From: Lachnospiraceae bacterium
GTDB lineage: Bacteria; Bacillota; Clostridia; Lachnospirales; Lachnospiraceae
Reading direction: 5' to 3'
NCBI GenBank assembly: GCA_017544835.1
Contig: JAFYDI010000047.1
Location: 1 to 40,805 of the forward strand
Length of the DNA: 40,805 bases
Both the position numbers and the translations under genes were made by a program. This document shows, piece after piece, positions 9,230-17,822 of the stretch. Below the pieces are notes generated by a model that saw only the letters and a program-made list of their open reading frames with translations, had not been told where the DNA came from and searched no databases. Numbering within the stretch: the stretch's first letter is position 1; the number at the start of each line of letters is the position of its first letter.

Positions 9230-9928
9230 ATGCCTTGGTGTCCCAAATGTAAACTTGAATATATTGAAGGAATAAAGGTTTGTCCCGACTGCAAGACCGC
9301 ACTCGTAGACAGCCTTGATGATATTGCTTCCGAAGAAGCATTTGATTTCAGTGAAGAATTCAAAGAAGAAGGCGAAGATATGGAAGAAGCCTTAGGCGCA
9401 TACTTTGCCGATCTTAAAGAAGAAGAGCGTGAAGACATGATTGAAAACATGAAGAAAGCCGCTCTTATTCCCAAATACAAGTCCAAAGAAGAAGCATATA
9501 CAGAGCATAAATCAGGCGCCGTTTCTCTTACCATAGTAGGAATCCTCGGCCTTGCTTTTGTGGTTCTTACCGCATTAAAGCTTATCAACGTTCCTTTTGC
9601 CGGTAATGCACTTACCAATATCGTTATGGGAGCTTTATTCTTTATTTTCTTGGCTTGCGGTATTCTTTCTTTTGCCAAAGCATCCAAGCTTAAGCCTGCG
9701 GCTACTAAGGAGAAAGAAACAATTGCTCAGATAGTAGAGTTTATGAAAGAGCAGAAGAAAGCCGGCGTCTACACAGTATCCGAAGATGTCGAGAACTTTG
9801 AGACCGAGTACATTAAGCTTAATGACAGAATAGTAAGTGATATAGAAGAAAAGTTTGCTGATTTGGAACCGGGCCTTGCTTATTTTGTAACCGATCGCTA
9901 CGCAGGCGATATACTGGATGAAGATTAA
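9230..9928 (+). CDS. zinc-ribbon protein with two transmembrane helices, function unknown
   Basis: Unrecognised beyond its parts. The 232-residue protein begins with a zinc ribbon (C4, C7, C18, C21 in MPWCPKCKLEY...VCPDC). An acidic region follows (about 25-80), then two hydrophobic helices (about 99-121 and 129-152) and a charged C-terminal helical region. I chose ATG 9230 because AAGGAG at 9216-9221 is 8 nt upstream and the ribbon starts immediately. Reading further upstream would use a TTG inside the hairpin. It overlaps rlmH by 11 bp, so the two are translationally coupled. A role with RlmH or ribosome status cannot be claimed from this. Confidence 0.85.
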   Translation: MPWCPKCKLEYIEGIKVCPDCKTALVDSLDDIASEEAFDFSEEFKEEGEDMEEALGAYFADLKEEEREDMIENMKKAALIPKYKSKEEAYTEHKSGAVSLTIVGILGLAFVVLTALKLINVPFAGNALTNIVMGALFFIFLACGILSFAKASKLKPAATKEKETIAQIVEFMKEQKKAGVYTVSEDVENFETEYIKLNDRIVSDIEEKFADLEPGLAYFVTDRYAGDILDED

Positions 9929-10397
9929 GATTATTTGTGTCGGCAAAATTAAAGAAAAGTTTTACAGAGACGCGATTGACGAATATGTTAAGCGTCTGTC
10001 CCGTTATGCAACCGTGGAAATCTGCGAAGTTCAGGACGAGAAGACACCGGACAAGATAAGCGATAATGAGCGCGATTTAATTCTTGCCAGAGAAGGCGAG
10101 CGTATCAGACTTAAGTTGAAAGACTCGGATTTCTTATGTACACTTGCTATAGAGGGTAAGAAATATTCAAGCGAGGCTCTTGCGGAGAAGCTTAATAATC
10201 TTTTTGTCTCAGGCGTAAGCTCGATTGCTTTTGTAATAGGCGGTTCGCTTGGAATCGATTCATCAATTAAGAAAGATGCGGCGATGTCTTTGAGTTTTTC
10301 GGACATGACATTTCCACACCAGTTAATGCGTGTAATACTACTTGAACAGATTTACAGGGCTTTTAAGATTAACGCTCATGAGCCCTATCATAAATGA
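9918..10397 (+). CDS. rlmH: 23S rRNA (pseudouridine-1915-N3)-methyltransferase RlmH
   Basis: Small SPOUT methyltransferase that methylates pseudouridine 1915 of helix 69 in 23S rRNA on assembled ribosomes, using S-adenosylmethionine. The 159-residue length is exact for the family. It starts with MKIKIICVGKIKEKFY. The SAM-binding knot region AFVIGGSLGID and the C-terminal signature LEQIYRAFKINAHEPYHK (ending HEPYHK) are intact. ATG 9918 lies inside the end of the zinc-ribbon gene. phoH begins 7 nt after its stop. Confidence 0.96.
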   Translation: MKIKIICVGKIKEKFYRDAIDEYVKRLSRYATVEICEVQDEKTPDKISDNERDLILAREGERIRLKLKDSDFLCTLAIEGKKYSSEALAEKLNNLFVSGVSSIAFVIGGSLGIDSSIKKDAAMSLSFSDMTFPHQLMRVILLEQIYRAFKINAHEPYHK

Positions 10398-10404
10398 TAA
10401 TCAT

Positions 10405-11382
10405 ATGGAACGAACAATTGATTTTACCGGAGATGAGTTACGTACTCTTTTCGGACAAAACGACAAATATCTTGAGAAAATCGAGAAAGAATTAAATGTT
10501 TCTATCGTTAACAGAAACGGTGCTCTCAAAATATCGGGTGATGAGGCCGATGTATCAAGCGCCGCTTCACTTATGCGACAGATTATCAGCTCTGTCGGAA
10601 AGGAAGACGATTTGGAAGAACAAAAGGTAGATTATGCCCTCACCCTGGCCAAAGAAAACTGCAGTGAAGACATAACCGTTTTAGACAAAGAAGTAATATG
10701 CCACACCGTAAGCGGTAAGCCCATTAAGCCTAAGACCTTAGGACAGAAAGAATACGTTGAGGCCATGAAGAAGAACATGGTGGTATTCGGTATCGGACCT
10801 GCGGGTACAGGTAAGACTTATCTTGCAATGGCGCTTGCAATTACCGCTTTTAAGAATAATGAGGTTAATAAGATTATTCTCACCAGACCCGCAATCGAAG
10901 CGGGCGAGAAGCTTGGTTTCCTTCCCGGAGATTTGCAGAGTAAGGTAGATCCTTATTTAAGACCTCTGTATGATGCCCTTTATCAGATAATGGGAGCCGA
11001 AGGCTTTCAGAAGAACATGGAGAAAGGGCTTATTGAAGTTGCTCCGCTTGCATATATGCGCGGACGTACACTTGATGATGCTTATATAATCTTAGATGAA
11101 GCGCAGAACACTACACCTGCGCAGATGAAGATGTTCTTAACACGTATCGGTTTTGGCTCCAAGGTAGTAATTACCGGTGACTCCACACAGAAAGACCTTC
11201 CAAAGGATGTTACCAGCGGCCTTGATGTAGCCATTAAGATACTTAACAAAATTGAAGGTATTGCGGTCTGCAATCTTACCAGCAAGGACGTTGTAAGACA
11301 TCCTCTGGTTCAAAAGATTGTTAAGGCTTACGAAACCTACGAAGAGAAGATTTCTAGAAAGAACAAATCTCAAAGGAAATAA
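10405..11382 (+). CDS. phoH: PhoH-family ATPase (PhoL/YbeZ type)
   Basis: Cytosolic P-loop ATPase linked in many bacteria to YbeY and to rRNA/ribosome quality control. The 325-residue protein has a short N-terminal nucleic-acid-binding-like region (about 1-65) and then the PhoH domain. That domain has Walker A GPAGTGKT and Walker B YIILDEAQN, followed by GDSTQKDLP. I chose ATG 10405 (MERTIDFTGDEL), the typical family N-terminus. There is no convincing Shine-Dalgarno there, but the rlmH stop is only 7 nt upstream, so translation is probably by re-initiation. In-frame ATGs at 10342 and 10378 lie inside rlmH and lack support. The order phoH, HD-like membrane protein, ybeY is the standard Firmicute arrangement. 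Confidence 0.94.
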   Translation: MERTIDFTGDELRTLFGQNDKYLEKIEKELNVSIVNRNGALKISGDEADVSSAASLMRQIISSVGKEDDLEEQKVDYALTLAKENCSEDITVLDKEVICHTVSGKPIKPKTLGQKEYVEAMKKNMVVFGIGPAGTGKTYLAMALAITAFKNNEVNKIILTRPAIEAGEKLGFLPGDLQSKVDPYLRPLYDALYQIMGAEGFQKNMEKGLIEVAPLAYMRGRTLDDAYIILDEAQNTTPAQMKMFLTRIGFGSKVVITGDSTQKDLPKDVTSGLDVAIKILNKIEGIAVCNLTSKDVVRHPLVQKIVKAYETYEEKISRKNKSQRK

Positions 11383-11388
11383 ATTACT

Positions 11389-12579
11389 TTGAAAAGCACC
11401 AGAAACAAGTTTTTAATCACAAGTTTTTCAATGTTCATCGCTACGATAGTATTAATTATCGCCGTATCATTTTTGTATGATAAGTCGACGGGGGAAATAC
11501 TTCGAAACGGTGTTTTTGGTGTGTTTTTTTCGTTAGGACTCATTCTTTTGTGCCATTATTCTTTTGCCTTTAATAAGCTTGATTACGACAATGAAATGCA
11601 TCCGTACAGATTTCTTTTAGTATTCTGTGTGGGACTTGTGCTTTCTTGCCTGTTTCCGCTTATCAACAGAGAAGGATGGGTATTTTTGTGTGTTGCGGTA
11701 GCGTTGCTTCTTTTTTCAAACACGCTTGTGGCACTTTACTCAATGTCCGGATTTATCTTTTTATCGCTGTTATTGCTTAAAGACGGAGATATAGTTACAT
11801 ACTTTGTGTATTTTATGGCCGTTATGATAGCGACCGTGTTGTTTCAGGATATTGATAAGAGCTTTAAGGTCGTTCCGGCAATAGCAATATCCAATCTGGT
11901 TTTATTCATACTTGAAACCGCCGGCTTTATCATTAACAAGAACGAAGAACTGTCTGCCGAGCAATTTGTAATTCCGATTACTAATGTGGTGGTTAACTGC
12001 ATAGTCATGTTCTTTGTACTTAAGTACTTTAATACGTACGTTGTTAACCGGTATCGTAATAAATACCTTGAGATTAACGACCAGGAATATAAGGCTTTGG
12101 CGGATTTGAAGAACAGCTCTAAGGATGAATATTTCCGCTCCATTCATACGGCGTATCTTGCGGAGAGAATGGCTGTTGCTATAGGCTGCGATGTAGACAA
12201 TGTCAAGAACTGTGCGTATTATCATCGCATCAAGCAGGCATACTCTTATGACAAAGACGGAGTTGCCAAATTTCTTGAAGACAATCAGTTTCCGCCGGAA
12301 GCATCAAGACTTTTACTTGAATATTACGATAACGAGGGTAAGCCTGTTTCCAAAGAGGCGGGCATAGTATACATTTCCGATAAGCTTATCGCAAGCCTCA
12401 TGAGCTTATTTAAAAAGGACAAAAAGATTAAGGTTGATTACAATGAATTGATTGAGACGTTAATTGACAAGAGTTTGTTTAAGTCCAATATGGCAGACTG
12501 CGACTTAAGCATTAAGGATTTTAACAGCATCAAAGAGATTCTTTTAAAGGAAACATTGTATTATGACTTTTTACGTTGA
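11389..12579 (+). CDS. PgpH-like membrane protein with degenerate HD domain (no extracellular domain)
   Basis: Occupies the slot between phoH and ybeY where Firmicutes normally carry pgpH, a 7TM-HD c-di-AMP phosphodiesterase. It is much shorter (396 residues against roughly 700 or more) and lacks the large extracellular domain. Residues 1-230 hold about seven or eight hydrophobic helices. Residues about 245-396 align by eye with the PgpH HD domain: H253 (IHTAYLAERMA), YYH279-R280 where YYHDIGK is expected, Y312-Y313 where HH is expected, and a retained D331 (YISDK). Loss of the HD aspartate and of the HH pair predicts no metal-dependent hydrolysis. TTG 11389 is chosen, with AAAGGAAA upstream and phoH ending 6 nt before. 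It overlaps ybeY by 17 bp. Nucleotide binding without hydrolysis is possible but untested. Confidence 0.75.
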   Translation: MKSTRNKFLITSFSMFIATIVLIIAVSFLYDKSTGEILRNGVFGVFFSLGLILLCHYSFAFNKLDYDNEMHPYRFLLVFCVGLVLSCLFPLINREGWVFLCVAVALLLFSNTLVALYSMSGFIFLSLLLLKDGDIVTYFVYFMAVMIATVLFQDIDKSFKVVPAIAISNLVLFILETAGFIINKNEELSAEQFVIPITNVVVNCIVMFFVLKYFNTYVVNRYRNKYLEINDQEYKALADLKNSSKDEYFRSIHTAYLAERMAVAIGCDVDNVKNCAYYHRIKQAYSYDKDGVAKFLEDNQFPPEASRLLLEYYDNEGKPVSKEAGIVYISDKLIASLMSLFKKDKKIKVDYNELIETLIDKSLFKSNMADCDLSIKDFNSIKEILLKETLYYDFLR

Positions 12580-13069
12580 GAACGAGACCGAAGAGAAATT
12601 TGAATTTGACATTGAAGCGCTGATTAAAGCCCTCACGGAGAAGGTACTTGAGACCGAATCGGTTCCTTTTAAGGATGTTGCTTTAAATGTTACATTTACG
12701 GATGACGCTTCGATAAGAGATATTAATCGCAAGTTTAGAGAGATTGACAGGGCGACGGATGTTCTTTCTTTTCCTGCCATAGATTTTGAGGCGCCGGCGA
12801 ATTTTAAAGGAATAACGGAAGGTTCTATAGATTATTTCGATCCGGATACTAAAGAGCTTATACTTGGTGATATAATGATATCACTTGAGAGAGCACATGC
12901 TCAGGCAGAAGAGTACGGACATTCTTTTAAGCGTGAGATAGCGTTTTTGATTACACACAGCCTGCTTCATTTGCTTGGTTACGACCACATGGATGACGAT
13001 GAGAGAAAGGTCATGGAAGATAAGCAGGAAGCAGTTCTTAAATCACTTAATATTACAAGAGAGAATTAA
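12563..13069 (+). CDS. ybeY: endoribonuclease / rRNA maturation factor YbeY
   Basis: Zinc-dependent protein involved in 16S rRNA 3' maturation and ribosome quality control, functionally linked to PhoH-type ATPases. The 168-residue protein contains the diagnostic metal site H-x3-H-x5-H (H132, H136, H142 in HSLLHLLGYDHMDDDE) and the upstream segment INRKFREIDRATDVLSFP. Start ATG 12563 lies inside the end of the PgpH-like gene. Its stop TAA overlaps the next start by one base (TAATG). Normal length, nothing odd. Confidence 0.96.
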   Translation: MTFYVENETEEKFEFDIEALIKALTEKVLETESVPFKDVALNVTFTDDASIRDINRKFREIDRATDVLSFPAIDFEAPANFKGITEGSIDYFDPDTKELILGDIMISLERAHAQAEEYGHSFKREIAFLITHSLLHLLGYDHMDDDERKVMEDKQEAVLKSLNITREN

Positions 13070-14724
13070 TGGATACCAAGGGGACAAAGTCTAAAAACAC
13101 CAACAATTTTATAGTTCAGGGAAGCATTCTTGCCATAGCAGGCGTACTTGTACGTCTGCTTGGGCTTTTTAAGCGTATTCCGCTTGCATATATAATAGGC
13201 AACACCGGTAACGGTTATTATGCAACCGCTTTTGATATATATCAGATTTTTTATACTATTTCGGCGTATGGCATACCTGTGGCACTTTCCAAACTTGTTT
13301 CTGCCAAGGTCAGCAAAGGCGAATACAAGAACGCGGACAAGATATTTAAGTGCGCGCTTAAGTTTTCCATAGTGATGGGTCTGCTTTCGTCATTTGTAGT
13401 TTTCTTTTTCAGTAATCAACTTGCCAATGCTTTCGGCGAGCCTATGAGTTTTCTTGCGCTTCGCATGATTTCACCTACGCTTTTGATAGTGTGCGTGTTA
13501 TCGGTGTTCCGAGGCTATTACCAGGGAATGGGAACCATGGTTCCTACCGCGATTTCGCAGGTTATAGAGCAGATTTTTGTGGTGGGAGTCGGTATAGGCG
13601 GTTCATACTTCCTTGCCAAGTATGGTACTAAAGTAGGAATGCTTCTTCACAATGAGAACTACAAGTATTCTTACGGTGCGGCAGGCGCTATTGCGGGCTG
13701 CGTTGCGGGTGCGATACTTGCGCTTGCATTCATGCTTCTTATGTACAAGGCCGGAAGCAGAAGATTTAAGAGAAATATTTATAAAGATCCCACAACGGTA
13801 ATTGACAGTTCATATTCGATTTATCGTTCGGTCATACTTACTATTATTCCTATAGTTATCAGTTCGTCAGTAACCACAGTTTCGGGATTCTGCGATCACT
13901 TTATACATAATAAGGTTATGGATATTAAGGGCTTTTCGGAGCTTAAAACCGCCAACTGGGGTATTTACTCCGGTAAGTACATGGTGCTTGTGTCCGTAGT
14001 GCTTGCACTGTCATCGGCAATGGGTATGGCAACGGTACCGACCCTTTCCGGACATGTTAAGAAAAAAGAATTTGATATAGTTAAATCAAAAGTAAAAAGC
14101 GTTATCCGCATTACCATGATGGTTGCTATACCCGCGGCTGCAGGACTTGCAGCACTTGCGCCTTCGGTAATGTACCTTCTTTTTTCAACGACCGATGTGG
14201 TTGCGCCCACGCTTTTAAGAATAGGCTCTGTGGGAATTGTTCTTTTCTCGCTTTCGTCAATTACGGGATACATTTTACAGGGAATGAGCCATTTGTATGT
14301 GCCTATTAAGCACGCGCTTATTGCGATGGTGATTCATTTGTCCTTGATGACTTTACTGTTATTTACAACAGATTTAAAGGTATACGCCGTAGCACTTTCC
14401 AATAACGTATTTGCTCTTATTATGTGCATTTTAAATGTATTGGCAATTATGAGAATATTAAGATGTCGATTCGACTTATTAAGGACATTCGGAATGCCGT
14501 TTATTTCGTCAGCGGTCATGGGCGTAGCGATTTATTTAATCGACAAGGTGCTTTGCAATAACGGATTTTCAAGAATAAAGATTATTTTCAGTATCATAAT
14601 CGGCGCAATTATTTACGCATTAATCATGCTTTTGACGCGTTCCGTATCTGCCGAGGAATTGTCAAGGTTCCCGGGCGGTAGGAAAATTGCACGAATCTTA
14701 GAAAAGATTCATTTGATAAGGTAA
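13069..14724 (+). CDS. oligosaccharide/lipid flippase of the SpoVB/YtgP/MurJ type
   Basis: Integral membrane protein of the MOP exporter superfamily, whose SpoVB/YtgP branch flips lipid-linked wall precursors. At 551 residues it has the expected 14 or so hydrophobic helices. It also has recognisable family segments: GVLVRLLGLFKRIPLAYIIG near the N-terminus, then GIPVALSKLVSAK, FRGYYQGMGTMVPTAISQ and GYILQGMSHLYVPIK. It follows ybeY with a one-base overlap, in a place where many Firmicutes have dgkA-cdd-era instead. Whether it is the main lipid II flippase or a sporulation-type paralogue cannot be decided here. Confidence 0.88.
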   Translation: MDTKGTKSKNTNNFIVQGSILAIAGVLVRLLGLFKRIPLAYIIGNTGNGYYATAFDIYQIFYTISAYGIPVALSKLVSAKVSKGEYKNADKIFKCALKFSIVMGLLSSFVVFFFSNQLANAFGEPMSFLALRMISPTLLIVCVLSVFRGYYQGMGTMVPTAISQVIEQIFVVGVGIGGSYFLAKYGTKVGMLLHNENYKYSYGAAGAIAGCVAGAILALAFMLLMYKAGSRRFKRNIYKDPTTVIDSSYSIYRSVILTIIPIVISSSVTTVSGFCDHFIHNKVMDIKGFSELKTANWGIYSGKYMVLVSVVLALSSAMGMATVPTLSGHVKKKEFDIVKSKVKSVIRITMMVAIPAAAGLAALAPSVMYLLFSTTDVVAPTLLRIGSVGIVLFSLSSITGYILQGMSHLYVPIKHALIAMVIHLSLMTLLLFTTDLKVYAVALSNNVFALIMCILNVLAIMRILRCRFDLLRTFGMPFISSAVMGVAIYLIDKVLCNNGFSRIKIIFSIIIGAIIYALIMLLTRSVSAEELSRFPGGRKIARILEKIHLIR

Positions 14725-14731
14725 GGGGCAT

Positions 14732-15952
14732 ATGAAAACAGTCGGAATAATCGGTGGGGGCGCAAGCGGTCTTATAGCTGCTTTATATGCCCACAAAAAC
14801 GGAGCATCCGTTACGATATTTGAGAGAAAAGACAGAGTCGGTAAGAAAATTCTGGTAACGGGTAACGGCAGATGTAATTTTACCAATGCTTACATGAAGT
14901 CAGACTGCTATTATACTGATGATACGGACTTTGTGGGAAGAGTTCTCGATAAATATTCAAGAGCAGACCTATGCATGTTTTTTATGGAGTTAGGTCTTTT
15001 AATCAAGGATAAAAACGGTTATTTTTATCCTGCTTGCGAGCAGGCTTCGGCTGTACTTGATGTTATCAGAAATGCTATTGATGATACAGATATAGTAGTC
15101 AAAACCGATTGTCTTGTGACAGATGTCAAGAAAGACAAAAACGGCTTTACGGTAAAGACCGAGGACGGTTCAAAGCTTTCTTTTGACCGCGTTATTGTGG
15201 CTACAGGCGGCAAGGCGGGAATCGGTACCAAGGAAATTGCCAACGGCTATGATTTGTTAAAGTCTTTGGGGCATACGGTTTCCAAGTTATATCCGGGTCT
15301 TACACAGATTAAATGTGAAGGCGCCAATTTTAAAGCGCTGGCAGGCGTAAGAAGCGACTGCGAATTGTTTGTATTTTCGGAAGAAAACCTTATTATAAGG
15401 CAAGCCGGAGAAGTTCTTTTTACGGACAGCGGACTTTCGGGAATAGTGTCATTTCAGGTAAGCCATTGTGTTGCGGAGCTTTTGGACAATAAGAAGCAGG
15501 TATTGATTGTATTAAACTTGCTTCCGGGATTTGAGGTCGAGGACCTTAAAAACTTTGTTATGTCCAAGCTTTTGCTTCAGAGCAATATGACTGTAGAAAA
15601 TTTCTTTACGGGTTTACTTAATAAAAAGTTAAATGTCGAGATTATCAAGCTTAACGGATTAAAGCCGTCCATGCTTGTTTCCGATTGTGATAAAGATGAT
15701 ATTGTCAACGCAATACTTTCCATGCAGGAATTTATAGTAAGTGCGGTTGGCGTAAGCGGTTTCGATAAGGCTCAGGTTACGGGCGGAGGCGTTCCGACTG
15801 CGGAATTGACGGATACTCTTGCATCACGTGTATGTGACGGGCTTTACGTTACGGGTGAACTTATGGACGTTGACGGCATCTGTGGCGGATACAACCTTCA
15901 GTGGGCATTTTCCACCGGTGCAATTGCGGGTAAGGATGCTGCAATTTCTTAA
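14732..15952 (+). CDS. HI0933/YhiN/BaiN-family NAD(P)/FAD-dependent oxidoreductase
   Basis: Flavoprotein of a widespread family with poorly known substrate. The N-terminal FAD-binding loop is GGGASGL (residues 8-14), followed by an acidic residue ending the second strand (IFERKDRVGKKILVTGNGRCNFTN is the family hallmark, positions about 30-53). The C-terminus holds the FAD-closing stretch YVTGELMDVDGICGGYNLQWAFSTG. The length of 406 residues is normal. Shine-Dalgarno AAGGGG precedes ATG 14732. It sits 7 bp after the flippase and 14 bp before a second, unrelated-subfamily flavoprotein, so all three are probably co-transcribed. Old-style product names such as aminoacetone oxidase are not supported by anything here. 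Confidence 0.88.
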   Translation: MKTVGIIGGGASGLIAALYAHKNGASVTIFERKDRVGKKILVTGNGRCNFTNAYMKSDCYYTDDTDFVGRVLDKYSRADLCMFFMELGLLIKDKNGYFYPACEQASAVLDVIRNAIDDTDIVVKTDCLVTDVKKDKNGFTVKTEDGSKLSFDRVIVATGGKAGIGTKEIANGYDLLKSLGHTVSKLYPGLTQIKCEGANFKALAGVRSDCELFVFSEENLIIRQAGEVLFTDSGLSGIVSFQVSHCVAELLDNKKQVLIVLNLLPGFEVEDLKNFVMSKLLLQSNMTVENFFTGLLNKKLNVEIIKLNGLKPSMLVSDCDKDDIVNAILSMQEFIVSAVGVSGFDKAQVTGGGVPTAELTDTLASRVCDGLYVTGELMDVDGICGGYNLQWAFSTGAIAGKDAAIS

Positions 15953-15966
15953 GTAAGGAGATACTA

Positions 15967-17607
15967 TTGTTAATTGTTAATCAGTTAAAACTGAAACCGG
16001 GATATACGGAAAGGGAACTTTTAAGAAAGCTTACCGCTGCTCTTAAAGTTCTTCCGGAAGACATTCTTTCTTATGAACTTGAAAGGATGTCGATTGATGC
16101 GCGCAGAAAGCCGGACATTTTCTTGATATTAAGTGTCGTGTGCAAGGTTAAACATGAAGAAGCAGTTGTAAGACGGCTTAAGTCAGACACGGTGAGCATC
16201 TATAACCCTCCCGAGTACAAGTTTAAAGTTACGGGTAAGACCGAGATAATAAGGCGCCCCGTGATAGTGGGCGACGGCCCATGCGGTCTGTTTGCGGCTT
16301 ATATGCTTGCCAAGAACGGATACAAACCGCTTATACTTGAAAGAGGCTTTCCCGTAGATATGCGCAAGCGGGATGTTGAGAACTTCTGGAACGGCGGGCC
16401 GCTTAACGAGAATTCAAATGTTTTGTTCGGAGAAGGCGGCGCAGGTACTTTTTCCGACGGCAAGCTTAACACCTTAGTAAAGGACAAGGAAGGCCGTAAC
16501 AAAGAAGTGTTACGAACCTTCGTGCAGTTTGGCGCAGACCCGGCTATAATGTATGATGCCAAGCCACATATAGGCACCGATGTACTTGAGAAAATCGTTA
16601 AGGCTATGCGAGACGAGATTACGGCCAAGGGCGGAGAGTTTAAGTTTAATGCCGAGATGACGGATATATGTATCAACAACGGAGCGGTCGAAGGCGTTAT
16701 AGTTAACGGCATTACTAGAATAGACTGTGATGATGTACTTTTATGTATCGGTCACAGCGCACGCAATACTTTCGAAATGCTCTATAAAAAGGGCATCGTA
16801 ATGGAACAGAAGGACTTCGCTGTGGGACTGAGAGTAGAGCACAGTCAGAAGATGATAGACAAAGCCATGTATTCCGATGATGAGGAAGTGTTAAAGAGTC
16901 TTCCGCATGCATCTTATAAGCTTACGTACAAGGCTGATAACGGTCGCGGAGTTTATTCTTTCTGTATGTGTCCCGGAGGTTACGTGGTCAATGCCTCAAG
17001 CGAAAAGGGAATGCTTTGCATAAACGGAATGAGCTATTCCGGAAGACGCGGAGAGAATGCCAACAGCGCGATTGTTGTGACTGTCGGAAGAGACGATTTT
17101 AAAGACGATCATCCTTTAAGCGGCATGGAATTTCAGCGAGAGCTTGAGAGAAAAGCTTACGAAATAGGACATGGCAACATTCCCGCAGAGCTTTACGGTG
17201 ATTTCAAAGCGGAAGTTTATGACAGGGAGAATCTCGATGTAAGCGATGAACGCTCCGTAATAAAGGTTTCGCCGGCTTGCAAGGGAGCTTACACTATGGC
17301 GAGGGTAAGTGAAGTACTTCCTCGTGAAATATCCAAGACTCTGGTAGAGGGTATGGATTATTTCGGTAAGATTATTCCCGGCTTTTCGGACAATTCAACA
17401 ATTGTAAGTGCCGTGGAAACAAGAACCTCATCGCCGGTAAGAATCACCAGGGATGACACATTTCAGGCACTCAATATACAAGGCCTGTATCCTTGCGGAG
17501 AAGGCGCGGGTTATGCCGGGGGAATTACATCGGCCGCAATGGACGGCATGAAGGCAGCGGAGAGAATTGCCGCCAAATATAAGCCATTCAGGAGAGAAAC
17601 AACATGA
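15967..17607 (+). CDS. COG2509-type FAD-dependent dehydrogenase, function unknown
   Basis: Large soluble flavoprotein (546 residues) of an uncharacterised FAD-dependent dehydrogenase family. Residues 1-90 form a small alpha/beta domain ending before the FAD loop VGDGPCGLFAA (about 99-109). The hallmark FGEGGAGTFSDGKLNT follows. The C-terminus GLYPCGEGAGYAGGITSAAMDG closes the FAD site. The start is TTG 15967, supported by AAGGAG at 15955-15960 six nt upstream. It ends in a 4-bp overlap (ATGA) with the DUF896 gene. The substrate is unknown. Cysteines in the FCMCPGG stretch near residue 338 are conserved-looking and could be redox-active, but that is a guess. Confidence 0.87.
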   Translation: MLIVNQLKLKPGYTERELLRKLTAALKVLPEDILSYELERMSIDARRKPDIFLILSVVCKVKHEEAVVRRLKSDTVSIYNPPEYKFKVTGKTEIIRRPVIVGDGPCGLFAAYMLAKNGYKPLILERGFPVDMRKRDVENFWNGGPLNENSNVLFGEGGAGTFSDGKLNTLVKDKEGRNKEVLRTFVQFGADPAIMYDAKPHIGTDVLEKIVKAMRDEITAKGGEFKFNAEMTDICINNGAVEGVIVNGITRIDCDDVLLCIGHSARNTFEMLYKKGIVMEQKDFAVGLRVEHSQKMIDKAMYSDDEEVLKSLPHASYKLTYKADNGRGVYSFCMCPGGYVVNASSEKGMLCINGMSYSGRRGENANSAIVVTVGRDDFKDDHPLSGMEFQRELERKAYEIGHGNIPAELYGDFKAEVYDRENLDVSDERSVIKVSPACKGAYTMARVSEVLPREISKTLVEGMDYFGKIIPGFSDNSTIVSAVETRTSSPVRITRDDTFQALNIQGLYPCGEGAGYAGGITSAAMDGMKAAERIAAKYKPFRRETT

Positions 17608-17810
17608 CAATGGATGAAAAAATAAAGCGTATAAATGAGCTTTACCATTTATCGCAGGAGCGTGCGCTTACGGAAGAAGAGAAAGCCGAGCAGGCGTCGC
17701 TTAGAAGAGATTACATTGATTCGGTTAAGAATAACCTAAAGGCACAGCTTGACAACATAGAAATTCAAGAGAAGGACGGTACGGTAACCAAACTTAAAAA
17801 AAGGAGTTAA
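17604..17810 (+). CDS. DUF896 family small protein (YnzC-like)
   Basis: A 68-residue soluble, helical protein of unknown biochemical role. The family pattern is clear: KIKRINELYHLS, then LTEEEKAEQASLRRDYI, then NLKAQLDNIEI. Known B. subtilis relatives are YnzC and YneF-neighbourhood proteins. The gene overlaps the preceding flavoprotein stop by 4 bp and ends 12 bp before the cyclo-ligase gene, so it is embedded in the operon. Confidence 0.9.
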   Translation: MTMDEKIKRINELYHLSQERALTEEEKAEQASLRRDYIDSVKNNLKAQLDNIEIQEKDGTVTKLKKRS

Positions 17811-17822
17811 ACAAGGGGTATC

